Shown here: piece by piece, positions 22,840 through 34,948 of the stretch
How positions within the stretch are numbered: position 1 is the first letter of the stretch
Layout of the letters: every line of letters starts with the position of its first letter
Assembly: GCF_002994745.2 (NCBI RefSeq)
Contig: NC_037090.1
Coordinates: forward strand, 8,987,501-9,051,500
Origin: Rosa chinensis
Lineage: Eukaryota; Streptophyta; Magnoliopsida; Rosales; Rosaceae
DNA length: 64,000 bases
Reading direction: 5' to 3'
The notes under the pieces: model-generated
Databases searched by the model: none
The model's input: only the letters and a program-made list of their open reading frames with translations
What the model was told of the DNA's origin: nothing
Made by a program: the position numbers and the translations under genes

Positions 22840-23874
22840 CCTCATTCACTTTCTAGACTCCTACGCCAACCATTATTATTTCAATATCTTTCTCACTACT
22901 TTTTTGTCTCTTTCAATAATGAGATTAATACTGCTCATTCTCTTTTTTATTGTCATTATTACAATCGTAATTATGGAAAAAGAAATGTAATGTCCTACCA
23001 TCAATATCATCTGTGAGACATAATATTTAATCAAAACATAAAATAAATAAAGAAGATCATAAAACTAGAATATCACATTACAAAGCAAAGAAATAAAGTT
23101 AAAGATCTGACGGGTTACATATCAGATTTCCACGATAATGAAATTATTTTTAAATATTCGACTCAGTGTTAAATCCATTAAAACGATAAGATCCCATTAA
23201 TATAAAGATTTTTTTTTTATGGTAGAGTTTCTCTATCTAATATATATTAAAAATCCTGGTACATTTCTCTAATTTATCATATTTTCTTGCTCAATTTTCA
23301 CAATAGCAACCCCAAATCTCAATTCTCAAGAAAAAATATCCTGACTTTATAAGATTTAGATAGGTGTCTTGATTTGTCAATTTGGTTGTCATTTACAATA
23401 TATATGTTATTTGAGAAAATATAATTAGGTACCATAATTAATTATTTTCTTAATGGATCTTAATAGATTTTAAGCTTTTAACGGTCAACACAAACTTTAA
23501 TGGTTCAGTTTTAGTTTTAGTATCATTCACATGATAACTTACCGTTTGTTATCCGCTACAAGCTAGTTGCTTTAGCAATGCTAACTAGTTTTTAGTCAAA
23601 TTTTAGCCAAAATAACTAAAATGTTATTGGCGCCACTTTTGAAATGAGTCTACAGCAGAAAACCGAACTATTTAAAATTTTTGTTGATCGTTAAATATAT
23701 AAAACAACTTAATAAGACACGAACGAAATATGGCATAGCATTTTGCGAAATTTATGAAATCCTTTGTACGAACATATTTTATATTACAAATATACGCGTG
23801 AAATTGAAAAGAAAAGAAATCTTCTCAACTTGATCGGGTTCCTTATTTAATCAAAATGTGGCATAAACCCCTAA
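22840..23874. other. AT-rich intergenic region
   Basis: No supported gene and no clear repeat structure. Confidence 0.5.
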
Positions 23875-24167
23875 GAGCATCTCCAACAGCTTCCCTATAA
23901 TTTCTCTATTATAGGGAAGCAACAATTAAAAGCTCCAAAAAGATTTATGCTTTAACTCCAACAGATTCTCTATTTTAGAGATTCCATAATTATTCCCTAA
24001 ATCATTCCCTAAAATTTTACAGATTGTAAATATAGGGAATTTTGTTTTCTCTCTCATCACTATCTCTATTTTAGGGATAATTATAGGGAATCTGTTGGAG
24101 TAAAACAACCAAATTTTTCTCTAAAATGGAGAAAAATTAAGATATAGGGAAGCTATTGGAGTTGCTC
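23875..24167. mobile_element. PIF/Harbinger-type MITE
   Basis: The ends are inverted: GAGCATCTCCAACAGCTTCC at 23875 and GGAAGCTATTGGAGTTGCTC ending at 24167. The outer bases are TAA on both sides (23872-23874, 24168-24170), the 3-bp duplication of this superfamily. Further inverted segments (TCTATTTTAGAG, CCCTAAA) continue inward, and the 293-bp element has no coding capacity. Its terminus resembles that of the autonomous Harbinger at 60655, so mobilisation by such a transposase is plausible. Confidence 0.85.
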
Positions 24168-24388
24168 TAATTAAGCTGAGGTTTCCAGATGTTCTGTGTG
24201 CCACATGTAAACTTATATATATGCTAATCATTGGTTTGCAAGGTGCCCCCTTTAATATTCACCGGACGCGTTTGATTACCATTATTTGCTTACCTAAAAA
24301 GGTTTTAAACAAAAATTCAGTTCATCTACGTAATCAGTTCATCTAGTTTGTTCTTAATTCAGTTCATCTACGTAATCACAATTTGCTT

Positions 24389-24478
24389 TTTTTTTTTTTT
24401 TTTAAAACCCTTAGCCCACCCCACCCTTACATATGTCAATGAGAATCGAACCCATGACCTTTACAATGTTAGAATTAT
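24389..24478 (-). mobile_element. 5'-truncated tRNA-type SINE
   Basis: Read on the minus strand it contains a box B (GGGTTCGATTCTC) and ends in an A-tail of about 16 bases. It is flanked by a 15-bp direct repeat, AATCACAATTTGCTT, at 24374-24388 and 24479-24493. Box A is absent, so the copy is truncated. Confidence 0.75.
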
Positions 24479-24994
24479 AATCACAATTTGCTTACCTAAA
24501 AAGGTTTTAAAGAAAAATTCAGGTTGACATCCACCATTAGTCATTAATTACATATAAAAGCTCTATGTATGATTTCTACTTTTTCAGGTGAAAGGTAACC
24601 ATTCATATCATACCAAGTTATATTAGGTTGGCATGGATGGGTCATCAAATCACACATCTATAAACAATAACAATTCACAAGTCTTAATCGATTTCAACTA
24701 CAATTTGTTTCCTGCCGTTTATATTCAAAATCTAATTTTCTCCAAAACGTTTAAGAAACCAAATTGATTTTAATTTTGAAATGAGCTTTTACTCCACAAG
24801 ATATATAGAAGATCATGAAGGTTTTTCTCCTATTCTATTAAGAGAGTCTAAAGCATGTTTTAAATATGTGGTAGACGAAAATCAAAGCTCAAATTAGTGG
24901 AATTGACTCAAATTTGGGGGCATGTGCGGATAATTTAGGGTTTGGTATTAGGCAGGCCTTGTGAAGCTTCATGCATCAACATCTTTCGACGTGT

Positions 24995-25025
24995 GCTTCA
25001 CTGCTTTGTCGAAAAAAAAAAAAAC
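24995..25025 (+). mobile_element. 31-bp tail-only retroposon
   Basis: A 16-bp direct repeat ACATCTTTCGACGTGT (24979-24994 and 25026-25041) encloses only 18 unique bases plus a 13-A tail. This is what a very short target-primed insertion of a LINE or SINE 3' end looks like. Confidence 0.6.
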
Positions 25026-25339
25026 ACATCTTTCGACGTGTCACACCCCAGCCAATGAGGAGACGACAGCACGACGGGGAATCATTTGGAATTTAGTAAG
25101 GTCTCACCTTCCTGGGTCGTTGTACTAAGTACTAACGCGCAGCCATTCAATTCTGAGGTCTCAACTGGTGATGCATACCTACCATACACGTTTGAGGTCT
25201 CGTTGTTAGTCTTTGGCCTCTTGTTAACTCACTTGGTTAAGCTCGTGGATATCCATCGTCTCCCACAAGATTCTGGAAACCTCTAATAATTCTCTTGTGA
25301 TCGAGGTTTTAGTTAATTATATAATATATGATATTCCTG

Positions 25340-25780
25340 AAATGAATGATGAGCTATATGAACTTTGGCAAAGCTCAAGCCAAAGTGCCAAACTTGTCTG
25401 TTCATTTTTAATGAATCCCTAAGAAATCTTCTGGGGTAGGATGTCGCATCTGGAATGATGATAATTGAGTTTAGTAATCGTGTAAGGCAGAGACCAACTT
25501 TTTGTAATCTACAATTTTCTTATGAGTATGAGATCTGAGCCTCTGAGGTGGTGGAACAAGGTGTCTGGCATATTCCGAGTCTTTGGTTCCAGACCTAAAT
25601 TAATTAATTCTCCCATTGAATAAAATTCAATTAATTAGTTACTTGATGTTGATGCCTTCAAAGTTCAAAATGCGTATGCGTCCGTCCAACTTGGTTAGAT
25701 ATGAAGTTGACCAAAAATGTAAGTCCTTCGATCAAGTTGTGCTTCCATTCCTTTACATGGCCCTTCATCGCTTAAAATTA
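25340..25780 (+). repeat. local dispersed repeat, copy A
   Basis: It contains CTTCTGGGGTAGGATGTCGC (about 25428), a stretch around TTGATGCCTTCAAA (25649-25662) and TTGGTTAGATATGAAGTTGA. The same blocks recur at 27245-27530, 30330-30490 and 30780-31085 in changed order. The source sequence is not recognised; no protein frame is shared. Confidence 0.6.
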
Positions 25781-26309
25781 TGTTTCGCGTGGGAGGTGGG
25801 TTAGTTTGATGGTTGGTTGGATGAACACTTGGCTATATTTCTGCAGAGGTTGACTTGACAGAGTCATCGAGACTTATTTTTCACATCTAAAAAACTATTG
25901 CATCCTACATGTAAGATAGTTCAAAAAATTTCACCACCACTATATGATTCGAATTTGGAGATCATAATAGAAAGCAATAGAGCATAATGTTAAATGCATA
26001 AACGAACTCCTAATTAAAATACTATTTTTCTCATGCATGTTTCAAGTTAGAACATACTATAAGGTTTAATGTAAACAACAGGTCTATTTCGGTTTTGTTT
26101 TTCTCGAATATGTGCGATATAAGCAGTATATATGACAATATATGCGACGTTATTTAAATCCATATAGTAAATAGTTTCGCATAGATATAGTGGGTAAAAA
26201 TGTTTATAATAAAGACATCATAGTGTATCTGTTGCACAATTAGTGTCGCAGATGCACTTTTTGTTTTTGTACTAGGGTAACAATTTCACAAGTACATTAT
26301 CCACAGACC

Positions 26310-26481
26310 TGTTCACCTGGTCAGTTGCTGACCAAAAAATTTATACTCAATAACCCTTAGATTTACATCCAAGGGTTCAAAACAAAACACCTCAACTTAA
26401 TAATAATTCTCTCTGCCATTGGATTTACATCCAGGGGTGGTTGAGCATTATTTTCTTGGTCAAAAACTGATCAGGTGAACA
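26310..26481. mobile_element. 172-bp MITE with about 30-bp inverted ends
   Basis: TGTTCACCTGGTCAG at 26310 and CTGATCAGGTGAACA ending at 26481 are inverted copies. They continue inward as TGACCAAAAAA and TTTTCTTGGTCA. The interior holds a second inverted or duplicated motif, TTAGATTTACATCCAAGGG and TTGGATTTACATCCAGGGG. No clear target duplication was seen. Confidence 0.65.
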
Positions 26482-26493
26482 TTTTCGACATTA

Positions 26494-26809
26494 TCTAAGC
26501 TACACACACACACACACACACACAATATTATTAAGAAAAGATGCTTTGTTAGCCAAAATCAAGAATTTTGACAAAAATGACCCTAAAAGAATAAAATTCT
26601 ATAAAAATTAATTAAATCACAAGAGTAATTATGACAATTACAAATTATATTTTTACTAATAAGAATAAACAAAATAAATCTCACAACCCACTTTTCCCTC
26701 TCACTAATTTCTCTCTGCAATAATCATTTTCTTCCATTATCTCTTCATTTTTATTTTCTAAAGAAAAAAAATTACTTACACATACAGAGCATGTGTGGAG
26801 GAAAATTAG
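26494..26809 (+). mobile_element. non-autonomous Helitron with an (AC)n run in its 5' end
   Basis: The 3' end has the stem CACATAC/GCATGTG with loop AGA, followed 12 bases later by TTAG and a host T, the Helitron hairpin-CTRR arrangement. The 5' end starts TCTAAGC after an A and includes an (AC)n run at 26502-26524 before ATATTATTAAG. It shares TTTGTTAGCCAAA and both termini with the cleaner copy at 57421-57736. The CTAG terminus has mutated to TTAG. Confidence 0.65.
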
Positions 26810-27244
26810 TATATATATATTGAAGCACGTACTCCGAATATTTGGAAGATATATAATTGAGAAAAAAAGGTCATCAAATCAAGTAAGCGTTGTTGGTACA
26901 CAAAAATTTCGAATAGAGAGACTAGCTAACATAAGCTTCTATCCTTCCATGTTTGAGAAGGAGGAACGCGAAGCTTTGAGTTGTTGAAGAGGCCAGGAAA
27001 TGGGTGCACCTGCAAAAGAAGACATTTCAATGCCAAGTAAGAGGTTGCTAGTATAAGTCTTTTTTCTTGGTCTTGTTGCTAGTATAAGTCAATGAGTTTT
27101 TTGGTTTGGTTTAGTATATTAAGTAACTTCAGCTTGCATGTGGGATCAATAGATAGTCTTCTTCTAGAGACATCCTCCATAATTCTTGAGGGTTTAGCTT
27201 TTAGTATATGTATTTAAAATAAGTAAGAAATCAATTTTGAAGTG

Positions 27245-27530
27245 ATGGGTATTGAACTTAGTCAAAATAGCTTTTGTTTTTCAATGAATCCTTGGAGAAC
27301 TCTGGCCGGGGTAGGATGTCGCATCGATCCGTAATGATATTTCTAATGGAGTAAATCACTAGATCATGTAGAGCAGAGAACAATTTTTGTAATGAATTTG
27401 CCTTGTGGTGGAAAAGATGAACAAAAAATAATAATATCAAGTTGGCTGGCACCTTCCTTGGCCTAAAAACCCCAATTAATATAAGATTCAACAAATTGCT
27501 GAGTACTGATGATATGAGCTTAGAGATCAA
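27245..27530 (+). repeat. local dispersed repeat, copy B
   Basis: GGGGTAGGATGTCGCATC (about 27308), AAAAGATGAACAAAAA, and TTAATATAAGATTCAA followed by TTAGAGATCAAGTA match copies A and C. It ends at the hAT element that begins at 27538. Confidence 0.6.
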
Positions 27531-27537
27531 GTATTAA

Positions 27538-27945
27538 CAGTGGCGGAGCTACGTTGGGGCTCAGTGGGTCTTGTGATCCACTGAGTTTTTATTTTTTTAT
27601 AATTCGGAAGTATGTAGTCAAGGTACATATATATGCTGGTTTGTTTAATTACCATGTGGTATGCCTAGCCCAGTGGTTCGAAACTCACTGGTTGGTTTTT
27701 ATTGTTTGGGTTTGAATATTTTATATTTAATACATATTATTCTTTTGGATATTAAGTTATTAACACTTAGTTCTACTTTTGAATAAATTTTCAAAAAAAT
27801 TAATGTAGTTATAAAAATTTAATATAGTTATTAGCTTATTGCTTTAGACAATTTACAACAAATCACTTTAATTTTAAAAAAAAATTATGAAGTATTAATA
27901 TTTTGTAAGTGTCCCACTTAAAGTTAAATTCTGGCTCCGTCACTG
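27538..27945. mobile_element. non-autonomous hAT element
   Basis: CAGTGGCGGAGCT at the left and GGCTCCGTCACTG at the right are inverted ends of a widespread plant hAT group. The 8-bp flanks are AGTATTAA (27530-27537) and AATATTAA (27946-27953), 7 of 8 identical, the expected hAT target duplication. The 408-bp interior is AT rich and non-coding. Confidence 0.8.
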
Positions 27946-28199
27946 AATATTAACATCCCAAACGGTTCACTCAAGTAGAGTTTGTGCGTGTTTCATAGGG
28001 AGAGTTCAGAGAGAGGCTCATTTCTATTGTATAGTAGTAGTATAGGACGACTTTTTTAATTTTATACAGTGGAGGCTCTTTCATCGGCAATGGAACCTAC
28101 AAGTAAAAGTCTCTTGTTTGAGAAAGAGGGTTGAAACTCAGTCTTCATGAGAGCTTGATCTCTCACTGTTAATTGGTAAAGAGCACAGCCGGGGGAGGG

Positions 28200-28683
28200 T
28201 GTTGATGTTCTGAAGTCCGGCGGTAGCCGAACCTTGGTGCGACGCAGGTTTGGTGGGCGGAACGCTACTTGGCCGACTTGATGATCTTTTCTAGCTGTCA
28301 GACGGAAGGCAGGGCGTCAGAGGGAGACCGCGCGGGGCGGTCTTCACTTCTCCGATGCCTAAGTCAGTCAAAAACTGAGAACTGAAGCACTTCAGTCCCA
28401 CATCGAAAACAAAGAGAAGATCAGACCTCTCCTCACCTATAAAAAGGTCCTCTCCTCTCTCCTCCTTGATTTACGCATTCAATACCTATTCGACTATGCT
28501 TTCTATATGTTTTGACTGACTTAGGCATCGGAGAAGTGAAGACCGCCCCGCGCGGTCTCCCTCTGACGCCCTGCCTTCCGTCTGACAGCTAGAAAAGATC
28601 ATCAAGTCGGCCAAGTAGCGTTCCGCCCACCAAACCTGTGTCGCACCAAGGTTCGGCTACCGCCGGACTTCAGAACATCAACA
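28200..28683. mobile_element. 484-bp inverted-repeat element with TG..CA ends and an internal promoter-like loop
   Basis: Arms 28200-28373 and 28510-28683 are 174 bp each and inverted, with one mismatch seen (GACGCAGG versus GACACAGG). The element starts TGTTGATGTTC and ends GAACATCAACA. It is flanked by the 5-bp direct repeat GAGGG at 28195-28199 and 28684-28688, as for an LTR or a foldback transposon. The 136-bp loop contains GTCCCACATCG (28395-28405) and TATAAAAA (28438-28445). The first is a perfect match to the plant snRNA upstream element, and centre-to-centre spacing to the TATA is about 41 bp. The arms are GC rich against AT-rich surroundings. No protein is encoded. It may be a solo LTR with unusually long inverted arms; its family is unknown to me. 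Confidence 0.7.
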
Positions 28684-28688
28684 GAGGG

Positions 28689-29043
28689 GAAGCCTGAACG
28701 TGGTCGAGAAATACTGCAGTCTGCGACTTGCACATCCTAGATAATTCTAGGTGTCTCGCGAAAGTGAAACCAAAGACACTCCTTACCCGAACGGGACAAA
28801 CGAAGAGCTTTCATTGTGAGCTTCTTGTATGGCAACCACTAATCAGATACATATTATCTCTAAACCCTAAACTTATAAGCCCAATAATTGAAGTATCATC
28901 TAACTCCTATGCTCTGGACCAGAGTCCAGAGACAAGCAATCACAATCATTGTCGACCATCTCCCTCTAATGTTGAAGCAGGAAAGATGCACCAGCTCATC
29001 CGAGGGCAAACACATAAACAATAGTTCGAACACATGAATTTTC
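28689..29043. other. intergenic region between the inverted-repeat element and the LINE
   Basis: No supported gene; a 98-codon frame at 28728-29024 shows no recognisable protein. Confidence 0.4.
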
Positions 29044-29061
29044 AAATCTGTTATGCAATAA

Positions 29062-30175
<1,114 letters not shown>

Positions 30176-30329
30176 AAATCTGTTATGCAATAACATAATC
30201 AAAGAAACAAAGAGGTGACCATTTCAAGCCATACGCAAAGAGGAGCATATACAATGATGGTTGCGTTTAGTAAACGTACAACTATGATGAGGACCAGCTC
30301 TTATGAAATTGCGCTTTGAGATGGATCAT

Positions 30330-30490
30330 TATATTCCTTTTGTTTCAAACCTAAATTACCCCATTAATATAAGATTTAATTAAATTCTTGGTTGATATTG
30401 ATGCCTTCAAAATCAGTAGGCGTCAAACTTAGTTAGACATAAAGTTCACTAAAAATGTAGACAATTCCCTCAAGTCGTGCTTCATTTACA
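30330..30490 (+). repeat. local dispersed repeat, copy D (second half of the unit)
   Basis: CCCATTAATATAAGATT, TTGATATTGATGCCTTCAAA and AGTTAGACATAAAGTTCAC correspond to 25590-25745 of copy A. Confidence 0.55.
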
Positions 30491-30779
30491 GAATATGTGT
30501 GGCGTTTCACCAAACTCTTCGTCGTTGAAAGTCTTTTAGGTATCCCCTTGGGGAGTGGTACCTTTCATGGTAGGAAGAACCTCACGTTACATTTCTGATT
30601 TCTGTACGTAGAGGTTGACTCTACATTGAAAGTCAATAAGAATCCTTACTCATCTCAATAACACACCGTCTGCTATATTACTTCACCGTCAAATCTAATC
30701 AAATCCTCACTGGTAAAAAGACTTTGAATATGCCATACTTCTGAAATTAGAATTTTTCAAATAGAACTGTTACAATGGA

Positions 30780-31085
30780 GACCTCTCATAATTCTTGAGT
30801 TTTGGGTATGAATTTTGCCAAAGTGGCCTCTTCTTTCTCAGTGAAGTGGCCTTTTCTTTCTCAGTGAATCCGCGGAGAACTTCTGGGGTAGGATGTCTCA
30901 TCTGCAGTGATTATCTAATTTATACTAGAGACGAATTTTTCTAATCTACAATTCTCTTTTAAATTTAGCTTGATGGGGAAAAGATGAACAAGAATCATAT
31001 GATCACGTTAGTTAGCGTATTCCTTGGTTTCGATCCTAGAATTCCCCATTAGTATAAGATTTGTTACTTAGAGATCAAGTACATA
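30780..31085 (+). repeat. local dispersed repeat, copy C
   Basis: CTTCTGGGGTAGGATGTCTC (about 30881), AAAAGATGAACAAGAATCAT and TTAGAGATCAAGTA match copies A and B. A short internal duplication, AGTGGCC..TCTTTCTCAGTGAA, occurs at about 30820-30865. Confidence 0.6.
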
Positions 31086-31260
31086 TTAGTTCCATCACAT
31101 TTCACCTGTTCATCCAACTCGAACTTCTGTGTTGTTTCACTGATCATCCAACCCGCCTCCACAAGCCTCACCTCAACTATCAATTAATCTTCATTTAAAC
31201 CCACCCAAAAACCCATCATTCTTCCCAAATCTCCAAAATACCACAATTTATTAAGGAGAG

Positions 31261-31387
31261 TACACTCCCTATTTTACAATTTACACTCCTCATTTACTTT
31301 TTTAGTAACTTAAATTTTGTCTTTTATAAGAAATTTAACCAAAAAAAAATGAAATAATGAGTGTGAATTGTAAAATGGAGAGTGGAT
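31261..31387. mobile_element. small MITE candidate (127 bp)
   Basis: TACACTCCCTATTTTACAAT on the left is mirrored by ATTGTAAAATGGAGAGTGGA on the right, and TTACACTCCTCATT by AATGAGTGTGAA. Target duplication is not clear. Confidence 0.5.
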
Positions 31388-31578
31388 TTTGAGGAGATAA
31401 AGTTGTTTCTTGCCAAAAATAAAAAGAAGAAAGAAGAGTCATGGGACTCGACTTAACTCCTACTTTTACCCACAAATTATTCACCCACAAAGATGGTATA
31501 TACATTTTTATTTTATTTTCCCGCAAAAACTTTTGCCAACTCACAAATCAACGGCAAAGGTGGGATATAAATTATCGG

Positions 31579-31990
31579 TGGGGCTCTAATGAGGACTTCA
31601 TAAGGGCTTTCTAATTAGTTGTTGTGAGACCCACTTTTCAATCACATTTTGGCAAATCTACCGTTAGATAATTAAATATTTATGAGTAGATCATTTATAC
31701 AAATTTTCAACCAAAATAATAATTGTTAAGGCATTCATATTCGTAATTTATCATATATGAATATGAAATGTGCATATTTGATAGATTTGATTCTTCCATT
31801 AAGTTGATATAGTTTGGTACCTTAAAGATTAGCAATTTGGAAGAAAATTTTCAGAAGTGATCTATTCATGCATACTTGAACATGTAATGGTTGATTTGCC
31901 GAAATGTAATCGACAAACAGGTCTCACAACCGTTTATTAGAAAGTTTTTATGAAGTTCTCATTTTAAAAGTTTTCGTTAGAGTCTCTCCT
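31579..31990. mobile_element. long-TIR non-autonomous DNA element
   Basis: The left half (GAGGACTTCATAAGGGCTTT, TTGTGAGACC, TTTTGGCAAATC, AAATTTTCAACCAAA, GTTAAGGC) returns inverted on the right (GGTCTCACAAC, GCCGAAATG, GGAAGAAAATTTTC, CCTTAAAG) over about 150 bp per arm at moderate identity. The inner motif AAATTTTC..CCAAA..TTAAGG is shared with the foldback at 50773-50935. Exact ends and target duplication are uncertain; the class may be Mutator-like. Confidence 0.5.
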
Positions 31991-32764
31991 ATATTATCTT
32001 TATTTAGCACCTGTGGCAACAAACTGTCATTGGCATCTCAGTTTTGACGACGAATGCGTCATCAGGATGGGTACCGGATACGTTTTTTCTCATACCATTT
32101 TAGCGAGCACTTTTGCCAATGAACTAGGCACAAAGCCATAAACAGATGTTTTATCAAAAATTTGTCCATGCAATATTCAACACTTTAGGACCCTAAGGAG
32201 CAACAATCACACGCATAGTGAAGCACTTCAAATATCTAGATGATAAGTTGACAGTGAACCAGAAACATGCGCAACATACATGGGACACGATTTCTGCCAG
32301 CATCTTGCATGGAATACCACAACTCTGAAGCCTCGGCCGGAACCAAAGAAACGATTTTAGATTTACAGTAACACGTAGGGGCCGTACCCTGTGGGCATAG
32401 ACACGTAGATATTCATGCAATCCAGCGGCAAGTTTTGTTTTCAATTTCTAGGTAAAAAAGGGTAATTTTCGAGCGCTTTTACAACCACAACTGCAGACAC
32501 TGATGAAGAACACTGCAGACACTGAGATCATAGATAAAAGAGACGGCACTAGAGGATCAAACATTTTCATGCAAGCATTCGAATTTATCTTACATATTTT
32601 ACAACGATGGATTCAACAATTTGTAGGCGAATTTTTACAGCCAATGTTCAACCATGTCTTCAGTCACAAGCATATGATCGCACATGCACAGCTAGGAAAG
32701 TAACAATACACTAGCGTGTGGTACTAGCACCATTCCAATTCCAGTATATCTTTTGTTGCCAAGA
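31991..32764. other. intergenic region and 3' UTR of the saposin-like gene
   Basis: No supported gene. The minus-strand 3' UTR of the saposin-like gene occupies part of 32400-32764. Confidence 0.4.
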
Positions 32765-34943
32765 CTAAGAGTCGGCCCGCATGGATCCAATATCCAACGA
32801 TGATGCTTCCATCGTACTAACTGTGCTTGGATTACAGGCGTGAAGTTCGGTGCATATGTCTGTTTTCTCAAGGTACTCCTCTACATTCACAAGGAATAGT
32901 GGTCCATACTGGAAAACGATCCTCTTGCACTGCCAAATAGTATAGCATGTTAGAGTCTAAATGAAACTAATGGAACACCGAAATCATAGAAAAGAGACGT
33001 GCTTGCATTGCCCATCCCCACCCGTCCTACCTTTACAATGTCCAACAAATAAGAATTCTTATGGAACTCTTTATGGCTATTTCAACAATGTGTTACCACT
33101 AACCATGTAACTGTATTTCAACAACGTTTGTATCCCTCCCACCGCAACTATGTAAACCTTACACAACCAATATGTATAAACCCCTATTGCTGTTATAAAA
33201 AAAATGTCCAACAAATAAGAAAACTAGAGAAAGTCTCCTTAACGAGTTCCGAAGGGCCATGACAAAGAAACTTGGTGATCTTAATGCTACAACAATAAAA
33301 TTCTCACATGGATATTGATTTTTAGATTCATTGACCAATTAAACAACATGTCCATGAATACAGTCGATAGATTTCGACTTTCAAAACTGTCCTTACCTTC
33401 TTGACATAGTTCTCCACAGAATTGCATGCCTTCAAAAGAATCTCAATGATCTCCAGCTGACAAAAAAGAAAGAAAGAAGAATCTCAGTTGTCTACTACCC
33501 TTGTAAGATATTTCTGAATGCTACTGCAATGAAGATGTCCAATAAATAATGTCGTACTAAAACATTAGAGTATTCCAATCTGGCAACGAGATCAAAAGAA
33601 AGCAAAAGGCAATTGTTTGATCAGAGGGTGGATAGTGGAAATCGGGCAAATGGTAATTAAAATCTGATTATTTAAGGATATTTCTTTTATAATTAATAAT
33701 TATGGGTGAAAGTAGAGACCTGTGTATCAGGATCTTTTAACTTGGCTAATACTTCTGAAACAGCCCGGTGGCATAATCCACAGCTGTCCTCACGGAGTTG
33801 CGAAGAAAATGTTGCAACTTGCTGACATAGGTTGACCTTCCGACAGAAATCAACTGGTTCTACAGAGGTAACCTCTAGGAAGAAGAGAGGAGCATAGTAG
33901 TCCACCAAAGTGACACACTGTCCCATAAGAGAAAAAGAAAAAGAAAATACATTCAGAACTGTCTCAGAAAGCTTCTTATAGTAATTAATTCCATACAAAT
34001 GCTACACAGTGCCAAATGCTACATATAATCCCTCATAGTTTATCTACAGTTCTATAACATATGCTGATCAATGCAAAATGCAAAAAGTAATCATGCGATT
34101 CATGCCAATGTTTTAGATGGTGCTAAATCCTGCGTACAAACGCTTACAGCTATCTAGTCAGTGCAGTTATACTTGACAAATGACAGCTCTAAAAACTCAT
34201 AGCTCAGTTACAAAACCATACACTTTGTTTATGCTGAAGGCATCCAAGATTGTTCAACCTAACATATCAATATCATTCATAATGTATTTACCAAAATACC
34301 ATTTGAGACCACTCACCCAGCCAAACAACTAATAGAAACAATTTTTTGATGGCAGGAATCATTGACATTCTTTTAATTTACCATGATTCTACAAACCTAT
34401 CAATGAAACTAGAAAAAGAGTACCTGCTGGCTGAAAGATTTCAATTGAGAGCAGGTGTTATGTAGAATTGCAATGATCTCAGTCTGAGTCTTGTTTTCAC
34501 TGATGTAATCAAGTGCCTGAGATGCAAACTCCTCACATAATGTGCAAACATTTTCATTCCCAGAAAATTCTTTCAAAGTTTGAGGTTCCCCCTCTTGCAC
34601 TGATCCAGAAGGAAAAGGTATCAATTAAGTTATTCATTGCAAGAACCAGGACGTAGCAGTATTAATCAAGCAATCAACTCATTGTATAAGGAAGAGATTT
34701 GTCCACTAGAAAGACTGAAATGTGCATAACACACTAGATTTTAAACTCTTATTTAGTTTGAATGTAAGTACTGATTTCATTCTCATAGGAGGAAATGTTA
34801 GCGTGTCACTTTTGAAGTTTGGACGACAAAATGGGCAATGACTGGATTTTACCTGACAAACTAAGCTCCACCACATGTCTAGCATCACAAGCCCAACTAG
34901 CTCCCAGCACAAAAAGAATTATGAACCCAACTCTCATATCCAT
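32765..34943 (-). CDS. saposin-like (prosaposin type) protein, two saposin B domains, 5 coding exons
   Basis: Minus-strand coding exons 34943-34853, 34599-34424, 33917-33720, 33456-33397 and 32929-32765 join with GT-AG introns to give 229 residues. Residues 1-20 form a signal peptide. Domain 1 has Cys49, 52, 80, 90, 114 and 120; domain 2 has Cys135, 138, 166, 176, 201 and 207. This is the six-cysteine saposin B pattern, almost identically spaced in both. The two domains are cut by introns just before equivalent cysteines (90 and 176), which points to internal duplication. Saposins are small lipid-binding proteins that assist sphingolipid hydrolysis in lysosomes or vacuoles; the plant role is little known. 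Each domain has a likely N-glycosylation or acidic linker nearby (N-K-T at 65-67). ATG 34943 sits in ACCATGG. Confidence 0.93.
33056..33202 (+). mobile_element. short A-tailed retroposon in the last saposin-gene intron
   Basis: A 19-bp direct repeat AATGTCCAACAAATAAGAA lies at 33037-33055 and 33203-33221. It encloses 147 bp ending in an A-run. This is a target-primed insertion, probably a truncated LINE or SINE, on the strand opposite to the gene. Confidence 0.7.
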
Positions 34944-34948
34944 GGTGC

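Noticed and set aside
25086..25286. 66-codon frame in intergenic DNA
   Set aside because: No similarity recognised and no gene signals around it.
28395..28509. snRNA gene
   Set aside because: The USE and TATA are present, but no conserved snRNA sequence or 3' box follows.
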